Shown: positions 55,426 through 64,000 of the stretch, one piece after another | Numbering within the stretch: position 1 is the first letter of the stretch | How the letters are laid out: each line of letters starts with the position of its first letter | From: Echiichthys vipera | Lineage: Eukaryota > Chordata > Actinopteri > Perciformes > Trachinidae | Length of the DNA stretch: 64,000 nucleotides | Direction: 5' to 3' | Assembly: GCA_963691815.1 (NCBI GenBank) | Contig: OY829662.1 | Location: forward strand, 5,986,424-6,050,423 | Notes under the pieces: generated by a model | The model's database searches: none | What the model was told of the DNA's origin: nothing | What the model saw: only the letters and a program-made list of their open reading frames with translations | Program-made: the position numbers and the translations under genes

Positions 55426-58139
55426 ATGGCTTCGCTGCGTGTCGTGAGGAGGATGATGTGCTCTGCGGCAGAGACAGCAGCACCTCCGGTCACCGGCAGC
55501 AGGTGGGAGCGGCTGAAGAACAGCAAAGCGGGTGAGACACCGAGTCAGCTCACGGTGGCCTTCACTTTAACGGTTGTTTAGTGTAAGGTTACACGGTCAC
55601 GTTAGCTAGCTTATAACATACATAAACATCCAAATGTTTCTTACTTCCAAATGAACTGTAATAGGATAGAAGGAAACATCATTACTGTAGCTAACATGAA
55701 CCATGAACCAACCGCTGTTATCTGCAAATATTAGCAAACATCAGCAGACGCTTAATAAAATGTGTTTCCTTGGTGTTGACATAACTGTGTATAGGTGGAC
55801 TAACATTGACACAGTGTCATGGCCGTTTTCACAGCTCTTACCAGCCCCAAGAGTTGATTCTTGTCTGTCAGAAGACTCTTACACACAATAATTAACCTCG
55901 GGATACATAAAGCATCTTGAATCTTGTCTTATCTGAACCAACATTTTGGAAACCCAGCCTTATCATGGGTGTCCCTTTTTTTATTTCCGGAACATTGTGT
56001 TCACTTCCGGTCACGTACCTCCTCCATCTGAGGAGAACGAAACCTGAGGATGGATGTATGGATGAATGAATGAATGCAGGTCCAGAAAGTATTCAACAGG
56101 AAACTGAAAAGCATTATAATCATAATAGGATAAAATCATGGTGTTTTCACTTGGTTGAAACTGCATGTTGAAGCATATCCTTCAGATCAAAAATCTGTCC
56201 TGTTATTAACACTTAAGTAGCCTTTATCTCCACAAATAAAAACTAGGACTTGTATTCCTTTTTTTAGATGAATTGTTAAAAGGATAACATTTATGAAATG
56301 ACCAACAAGCGTGAGAAAAGTGTTCAGTTTACTAACCCTTCCCCAGTGGTGACATCCTGAGGTGCAGCAGAGGTCGGGGTTTTATTCCAGCAGCTCGGTG
56401 CTCTGATCAGTAGGGCTGAACAACAAATCTTCTCTTTTTTTTTTGTAAATCATAATCATGATATCAACTTGCACAATGAACATGTTGCGAATGACATTTA
56501 GGGATTATTTTTTAGATAGAAAATGTATCTACTGTATCATGCTTTTTTATTGCCGCCTTTTGTGTTCAGTTCAGTTTGTTCATTAAAATAATGTTGGAGA
56601 TAATTTTATTTTGTAGCACTAATTGTTGACTCTAAAAATTGCCCTTAGGTGTGAATGGTTGTCTGTCTCTGTGCGTCTCTATGTGCCCTGCGATAGACTG
56701 GCGTCCTGTCCAGGGTGGACCCCGCCTCACGCCCGATGTCAGCTGGGATCGGCTCCAGCCCCCCGTGACCCTGACAGGGACAAGCGGTTGAATATGAATG
56801 AATGAATGAATGTACTCGATTTAAAATAAATTCTCTTCTTGCACTCAAATAATCTGCTCCGCTAATCGATCAGTTGATTTTATGGACAGATCTGTATAAG
56901 TGAGTTTCTCCACAAAGAATCACTCAAACGCACCACTTCAATCTTATGTTTCCAGAGATGTGCTCATAAGTTTCTTGGAAATATGTCATTCAACATTTAA
57001 AAAAAAAAAAGCAAAAACAAGACTAATTGGCTAAAGAAATCTATTTGACTAAATATGACTGGTTAGTCAACTAAGAGAGGGCCCTAGTGTCTTGCCTGTA
57101 GCCTTTGTGTTGTTGAACACGTTTAACAGAAACCCTTTGAATGCCTCGAGTTGAAAAAACATCAGGGTGGAAAAGGGCCTGACGGCTTTTACCTTCACAG
57201 CAAAATAACAGTTAGGCTTTGAACCGGTGATTTGGTTGTTGGCAAGAACACTCTCATCTTAAACAACCTGCAAAATGCACTTTGTCTGGTCTTTGATGAT
57301 GACATTAAGTAGCCAAGACGTGTCTTAAGGTTTAATGGTGCAACCCAGTTCAGTTAATCACTAGTTTAAAACTTGCTGTTTTTTTACTAACAGCTTGAGA
57401 ACAATACATTTACAAACAGCTGGTGTGTGTGTTTAGGATGCAGAACAGGACTAAGTGACCATCCTTCCTCCTGTTTGCAGGTGTGTGGTGTCGCGGCCTG
57501 GTCTCTGACTATAAAGAGGCGTGTCGGGAGGTGTTTGTTGGTTCGTGGGAGCGACCGGTCAAAGCCTCTGTATACGCGTCTCTGCTGGCAGGGACCTGGG
57601 CCTGTTTCTACACAAAACCTGACCAGTCGTCCTTTGATGCTGCCCTGCTGGAGCGCTCCAACCAGCTGGGCCTGCTGTCACCGTGGATCCGCAACGGCAT
57701 GTCTGACGGCCACGTACAGAGTCTTGTGAAGCTTCGTAATGAGGGCCGCCTCCATCACACCAGCCTGGGTTTTCTCACTCTGGTTTACCGCGCTGACTAC
57801 GACCCAGACACCACACTGTACGAAGCTCAGTGCTCCAATCTGTCTGTACCCTGGAGAGAGCTCCCTCAGCGGGTGCTAGATGTGGGCTTTGTGGGCCGCT
57901 GGTGGGTGCTGGACTCAAAGATGAAGGACTTTGATGTGAACGAGGACGAGTTTAAGCACCTGCCAGCGCACATGCAGGTGACGTCGCCACCCAGTGTTCA
58001 GGAGGTGGAAAGGAGCGAGAGGTTGCACAAAGAGTCCTGGTTAGCACTGAAAGTGGAGGAAGAGGAGAAAGAAAGCGATGTAGTGGAAAGAAAGGAGGAG
58101 GGTGTCAGTGAAGAGAAAGACGAACAGACTCCAGCCTGA
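55426..58139 (+). CDS. timm29: timm29, translocase of inner mitochondrial membrane 29
   Basis: A subunit of the TIM22 carrier-protein translocase in the mitochondrial inner membrane. Exon 1 is 55426-55531 (donor GTGAGA) and exon 2 is 57481-58139 (acceptor ctgtttgcag, stop TGA), giving 254 aa against 260 in human as I recall. The first 35 residues, MASLRVVRRMMCSAA onward, are basic and fit a targeting sequence. DYKEACREVF lies just before a hydrophobic stretch, VYASLLAGTWACFY, the likely membrane segment. The diagnostic RVLDVGFVGRWWVLDSKMKDFDVNEDEF-type region (Arg-Val-Leu to Glu-Phe) and HLPAHMQV are present. The C-terminus is highly charged and rich in Glu and Lys. A polyadenylation signal is at 58365-58370. 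The upstream promoter is shared with yipf2. Confidence 0.95.
56650..56815 (+). mobile_element. LINE-derived 3' end with (GAAT)n tail, copy 2 (timm29 intron)
   Basis: Close copy of 44040-44205, ending in GAAT repeats. A more diverged copy of the same block may lie at 60130-60220. Confidence 0.6.
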
Positions 58140-58364
58140 GTGCTGTGTTGACATTTCACACATGCTGTATACAGAACTGTACGAGGTACTTATTCTCATT
58201 TTTTCAACAGACCACCTTTCACCTTCCATGTTTTCCTGCCAAGGAAAGAGGAAACATCCATATTTTGCCACGTCAAAGTAAAACTCAAAATACATAGCTG
58301 TGTTTTTATTTATTCCAACCTGTTTTTTGTATAATGCAAATCACTTTACCGTGAACCATGTGTC

Positions 58365-58370
58365 AATAAA
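58365..58370 (+). terminator. timm29 polyadenylation signal AATAAA
   Basis: A canonical hexamer 226 bp after the timm29 stop, followed by a T-rich stretch. Confidence 0.65.
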
Positions 58371-59804
58371 TCTTTTACTTCCCTCCAGATCTGTTACCAT
58401 TGTTTTATCCCACTTGTCTGACAGCTCCAACAACAGTTAACAGTTATACAGACCATCAGCCTTTTACTTTATGGGATTTTTAGATGCAAAGAGAATTTAG
58501 ATATCAATGTTTGATGCCTCTTTTAGTGTACACACTTCCCTTCAAACGTCCTCTTTGTCTTCTACTTAATGTAGTATTTTCCACATTTCCCTTTACTCCA
58601 TTTCCTCTGTTTTCTGTAGCTGTGTGAGTAACTCCTGTTAAATGTCTGCCTCTCTACTCTTTCATTCCGACATTTACCTCTGTGTTTTAAATAACTGTAA
58701 AACTTTACGCTGTTACAGTCAACTCCTTTTGTAGCTGCAGCAACATTAACATGGCCCATTGAGTGTGTTTCTATGAGCATTAGTACTGTATTTTGGTTAT
58801 GATCGAGTATCACAGTTATGTGTTTGGGCATGTAAACATCATATCCTGCTGTCATAACTCTGGATAGATGAGACCATATAAGAACTGCAGTACTCCTATA
58901 AAAACCTAATATTGTGGCATGTAAACATCTTCCTCAGCAGTTGACAGTGAGATGAATTGGTGGTTCTACATGTTACTGTCACTCCAGTGAAGTGGTAAAT
59001 TTACTAAGCTGCTCAGGTAACTCACCTGGTACAAACATGGCTCATATCTACACAATGTACTGCACAGTGGAAAAGTGCACCACTACAATTAACTTGAATG
59101 ATACAAAAACACTTTCGGGGACCTGGACATATTTAGATCCATCTATAGGGATGCTTTTGTTTCTATAATCACATGATCAAAAGCAGAAGTGGAATTCTAC
59201 TTCAGTAAAATTAAGGGAAGTTAAAGAATTTGTTCTGCAGTAAAATATCCCCAGGCGGCTCATATATTATGTATGTCATTATTGTACCATTAAATACAGC
59301 TGAGAGGGGAAATGTCTCTTGGATGAAGCTGCTAACAACTAAGTGACATCTGAAACGTGGCGAGGGGCTCAAACTACACACTGTTCCTTTTTTTGTGAGG
59401 TGTCACAAAGGCTCATCGTCGGTTGTTAATCTGAAAGTGCCATGCAAAGTAGCACAAAATGGAACACTGAAGTACTGGAGTAAATGTACTGAATTACTTT
59501 ACGTGCAGTTGTGACATAGTATTCACATTTACATGTTTGGTTAAAATGCCTTCTCTGTCAGAGGGTTGCATGATAACTGCAGGTACAGTACGTCACTTTG
59601 CACCTCTCAGTTTGTTCCACAAACTCTGACCGGACTGATAACCCAACCACGGGGAGAGGGACATTAATCCATAATGGGGTCATAGGTGACTTATGAGGCC
59701 ACTAATCTAACTCATGTCTCCTGGAGGAAGTCGTTTGTCAGGGGCCAGCCTATAGTTAACCCAGTTAACTGATCTTCAAGGACTGCTGCTGTTTTAACAT
59801 CGTG

Positions 59805-59818
59805 GCACCAGAGGGCGC
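59805..59818 (+). promoter_or_regulatory. CTCF-like motif downstream of timm29
   Basis: GCACCAGAGGGCGC matches the CTCF core at 13 of 14 positions. Occupancy is not shown. Confidence 0.4.
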
Positions 59819-60965
59819 TTTAGTGCACAATCATATATGTGCAGCCCCAGCATGGTTCATTGTGCTGGATGTCACCCACAATATCACATCCCATGAGACT
59901 CTAATATGGGATACATATGTGCATACATATGAACAAACAGCAATAAGCCAGCATATGATGGTTAGCACGGTATCCTTACATGAGGGTTCTGGGTACTGTC
60001 TTGGACTCTTCTGTGTGAAAGTGTTCCTTGGGTAAGCGTGGGTTTTCTCCAGATTCCTCCCACAGTCTCAACACATGCAGGTTAGGCTGATTGTTTTATA
60101 AAATACTTGTAGGTGTGAATTATCAACCCTGAGAGTCTGGTGACCTGTCCAAGTGTTCCCTGTTTCTTTTCCAATGTCAGCTGGGTTCAGCTCCAGTCCC
60201 CCCGGCGACCCTCTTAAACTACAGCTTAGACACAACCTATTTAAATCGACTCACTTTGAAGACATGTTAATCTATGGCTTGGCACAGCACATGCAGATGG
60301 GTAATAGTTTGTATCAGTTTGGGAGCAGTCTGAGATGTGAATTAAGCACAGCCGTGCTTTGAACTAAAGGCTGATGTTAGCAGGTATACTACACTGAACT
60401 AAAATATAAAGGCAATACTTTTCCAAGAGCTGAAACCAAAGATCTTAGACTTTTTCTATGTTTTGTACACAAAAGGCCTATTTCTCTCAACTTCTGTTCA
60501 GAATTTGTTTAATATGTCAACCTGGTGGCGGCACTGGAGAAGAAGTCTGAATCACCAGAAGTCAGCAAGATTCCTCCTCTGGGCTCCAGTAACGCTTGAC
60601 TTGAATTTTGCGGGAATTAAATATTATTGCGATATTTCCGTTGGGATCAAAGTCGTGGATTAAATCAGTAATTCCCAACCAGGAGTACTTGTACTGGAGT
60701 TGCTCAACTAGTTTGAAAAATAGAAATTATGATTGGATTACAATAGTATATCAGCTGTAATACCTGGACGTTACATTGCAGGTTGCTAAAAGTACTAAAT
60801 AATTGATTGAAATAGGCTATTTAGCTAAAAGTGATGAAAAACAGTTGCAACAGTTAGTTAAAAGTAACGAATAAACTGTTAAAATAGGCTTGTTAGATAA
60901 AAGTAATGTACTTGTATAAAGAGCTGAAACAGTTAGCTAAGTAATGAATAAATGGTTAGAATTGG

Positions 60966-61190
60966 CTTCACCTCATCTCATCTCATCTTCAACCTCTTAT
61001 CCGGGGTCGGGTCGTGGGGGCAGCAGCTTTAGCAGGGGACCCCAAACTTCCCTTTCCCGGGCCACATTAACCAGCTCTAACTGGGGGATCCTGAGGCGTT
61101 CCCAGGCCAGTGTGGAGATATAATCTCTCCACCTGGTCCTGGGTCTTCCCCGAGGCCTCCTCCCAGCTGGACGTGCCTGGAACACCTAAT
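60966..61190 (-). mobile_element. 5'-truncated Rex-type LINE 3' end, copy 2
   Basis: On the minus strand an open frame of about 60 codons reads QARPAGRRPRGRPRTRWRD, then WERLRIPQLELVNVA, then LLKLLPPRPDPG, the C-terminus of a fish LINE RT. It ends in a (GATGA)n tail. Same family as 5040-5350. Confidence 0.7.
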
Positions 61191-62518
61191 GGCTAAAGAG
61201 ATGAAACAGTTAGATAAAAGTAATTAAATGGTTAGAATAGGTAAGTTAGCTAAAAGTAATAGATAAGTGATTCTGCTCACTCCAAGTAGTAGTAGTAGTA
61301 GAAGACCAAAACCATATTGACAGTTGTTTGAAAAACACAACAAAATACAGGGTTACATTTGTAATATATTATTATATAATTTCTCCTGACACATGCTCTA
61401 TTTTATGCACTTTTTACATTATATACTTTTTATATTTACTGTAGATATTTTTGCATGCTTTTCTTTCTGTTCTAATATGGCATCTCAGGTTTGACCCAAA
61501 CTAAGTTTAGTTATAATTACGTGCAGTAACAAATGAATTATAATAATATAATATATAATAAATCTATTGAATAGTGTTGTGCATTTGGAAAATACATTGG
61601 GAACTGATAAAGGAACAGGTCCACATGAGTTCTGGGCTGTGGGGGTAAAAAAAGATTGGGAACCACTGGATTATTCGACTGACTTTAATTTTTCTCTAAT
61701 TATGTTATTGTTTCTTCATTGGGATCATCAGCTTCACTTCTTATTTGAGCTTATGTTTTAGTTACCACGACAATTTGAGGAGTTAGTAAGTAAAAAGTAA
61801 GTGAAGTAAAATTTTAATCCATGCGGTTTCTGCTTTGTCTCTGTCGCCTCCTTCTTGTGTTGCATCCTTTCAAGCTTCCTCTGTGTGTTTCTCCCTTAGT
61901 CTTTGCCTCATGACCTCTATCGACCCCTGCGCTCCCATCCATCCTGCCCCCTCCTCCACTCAGACAGCAAGGCTGTCGGCCGCAGGGGTCAGCGAGGGCG
62001 GTCACTGTCAGGTGGTGTTTGAAAAACCTGAGACAAGATCAGAGAGGATCACCTGATCGTCGTCAGAGAAAGATCTACAACATTTCTCATGTATGAACGC
62101 CTGTTTTTGATAATTATACTGATCTTTAAAGGTGTTCCTTCAACTTAATGTTTGGAATCTCAACCCTTAACACTCTTGACTTTCCTGTGTATGAGTGTGT
62201 GGTTCATCTGGGATAAAATCAGGGACCGCTTCCTTCTGTATAACCATCTCAAACACATCAAATGTGATGTGATGCTGTGGTTCACATTGTCACCAGTGCA
62301 TTCATTTTCTGTCGGCTGCAATCAACCGACTCTTAGGTGAGCTCATGAAGAATGCTGATGTTGTCGTTCAACGCTTCCTTTACCTCGACTACACTCGCTG
62401 ACCCTGAGAAGGAGGTGATGGAGGAGGCAGGGAAAAAAACAACAAAAACGAAGGGGGTGGGGAAGTCTGTCTGGCCACCATGTTGACCTCATTGACCACA
62501 GGAGGACCAGGCTTGTAT

Positions 62519-62666
<148 letters not shown>

Positions 62667-62939
62667 AGCGACCTAATCAATATGTAACTAAGGAAGGAGG
62701 GAGTGGGGGATAAGTTGCAGCAGAAGATGGAGGAGGGTAAGGGAACAGTGTATATGAAAATACAAGTAATGAGGACAGTGTTTGGCTGGTGTTGATTGTA
62801 CAAACAAAAAAAAGCTTTCATAACTATGAATGAATTGAATAAGTCACTGATAACAGAGAATAGCTTCACACAGCATTATGTGCCATGGATTGAAGAAAAT
62901 CAAACTGCCTTATGTGAAACAAAATAAACACTACAAGTG

Positions 62940-63960
62940 AAAGTGTTTAAAGAAATATAAGAATCAGAAGCAAAATGTTGCTAAAATGATCTCCACAAAC
63001 ATTTAGCATCATCTAAAAGTGCACAAACACATTTCATGTGATAAATTCACATGTGAGCAGGTGTAATCTGTGAGATGTCATATGAAAACATACATTTCAG
63101 ATGTTATAATTTCACCTACACGAAACTGACATACCCAACATCTTGATAGATAATATTTTAAAATCGCGCGGGGAAAATTAACATGTGCACACACGCGTAT
63201 CAGTGTCGAGACATGTCAGCAGTCAGGAGTCTGGTGCATTGCTCAAGGGAACCGCGGCAATGCCCAGTTTCCCAAGCCAAGTCCAAACGGACCAAGCTAT
63301 TTAATTTTCCGATGTTTGGTGATTTGTAGAACACACCTAAATATATTGAACGTGATAAATACACAAATACTTCAGATATAAAATGAAAGACATCACAAGT
63401 GAAAACATGAATTTTATTTTTATCTCACATGAAAGTCTTCACATATATTCACATAATACATACTTCACACGTGGTTTGATGTCAAACACTATTTTGCACC
63501 TGATAAAGTCCCATGATGTAAGTACTTGGTTTTGGTGAAATGTGAACATCACGTCACATAAAACTGCATTCCACTAAATATACTTGCATGATATAAACAC
63601 GTTGGATCTAATATTTGGCATGTGACATTGACATCACCTGCAAATATATACATGTAGCATCACATGGGAATATTATTTGTAGAGCCTCCAAGTGTACAAT
63701 TCAAATGCACATATAATATCCCATGTGATACATTCACTGTTAGCACATGCAGCGTATCAAATCTGAAACACAATTTCACATATAACTTAATATTTCGCAT
63801 GTAATAAATACACCACATGTAGATTTTCAGATATGACACATGTAAAATGTAAGACATCACGAATGATGATGAAAACATCAAGTCCACACGTTAGAACACT
63901 TGGGTTTTGGACATTTCACATGAAATCTTTCACAGATGAAAATATGAATTAACATGATGA
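62940..63960. repeat. Degenerate CACATGTG-rich tandem repeat field
   Basis: Words such as TTCACATGTG, CACATGTAG, CCCATGTGATA and TTTCACATGAAA recur every 25-60 bases, mixed with ATAAATACAC words, through about 1 kb to the window edge. It looks like an old satellite or tandem duplication, now diverged. No coding potential is seen. Confidence 0.5.
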
Positions 63961-64000
63961 ATTTTAGTAGTTTATACACTTTTGAACGCTCAACAATTAC

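Larger units (their letters stand above)
58371..62518. other. Intergenic region after timm29
   Basis: I see no recognisable gene. A possible exon at 61877-62056 (acceptor cccttag, then about 50 codons to a stop) has no known domain; see findings. The rest is AT-rich with the relics listed. Confidence 0.4.

Overview
This is genomic DNA from a teleost fish, probably a percomorph. The evidence is multi-exon genes with GT-AG introns, many fish-type transposon relics and tRNA-derived SINEs, long (GT)n microsatellites, and a fish-specific NLR immune-receptor gene. Exons were joined by hand from splice sites and protein similarity recalled from memory. The reading frame closes exactly in each complete model.

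Layout from left to right. (1) 1156-3638, minus strand: the first two coding exons of clpp, the mitochondrial ClpP protease; the rest lies off the left edge. (2) 3640-7700: intergenic DNA made largely of transposon relics. (3) 8029-10196, plus strand: a two-coding-exon G-protein gamma subunit of the gamma-5/gamma-10 type, with a probable 3'-UTR exon near 10698. (4) 12778-28433, plus strand: carm1 (PRMT4), complete in 16 coding exons, 581 aa. (5) 32382-42923, minus strand: an intact nine-exon NLR gene with PYD, linker, FISNA-NACHT, four LRR exons and PRY/SPRY (B30.2), 1180 aa in one open frame. (6) 43000-50390: gene-poor DNA with SINEs, a truncated tRNA-Phe copy and other relics. (7) 50397-54612, minus strand: yipf2, complete in eight coding exons, 313 aa. 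(8) 55426-58139, plus strand: timm29, two exons, 254 aa, head-to-head with yipf2 across a short shared promoter. (9) 58140-64000: mostly non-coding, with a LINE 3' end, a (CA)n tract and a degenerate CACATGTG-rich repeat field.

From general knowledge, carm1, yipf2 and timm29 are close neighbours in human 19p13.2, so this is a conserved vertebrate block with a fish-type NLR gene lying between carm1 and yipf2. The genes do not form one pathway: clpp and timm29 act in mitochondria, carm1 in the nucleus, yipf2 in Golgi/endosomal membranes, and the gamma subunit and NLR in signalling and innate immunity.

The least ordinary observations are: a perfect 29-bp hairpin in an NLR intron; two exons whose 3' splice sites are preceded by (GU)n RNA instead of a pyrimidine tract, one with roughly 270 nt free of AG; a 1.3-kb (AAGT)n-type array between LRR exons; a truncated tRNA-Phe copy abutting a SINE; and a perfect 10-bp GTCACGTGAC element in the yipf2/timm29 promoter.
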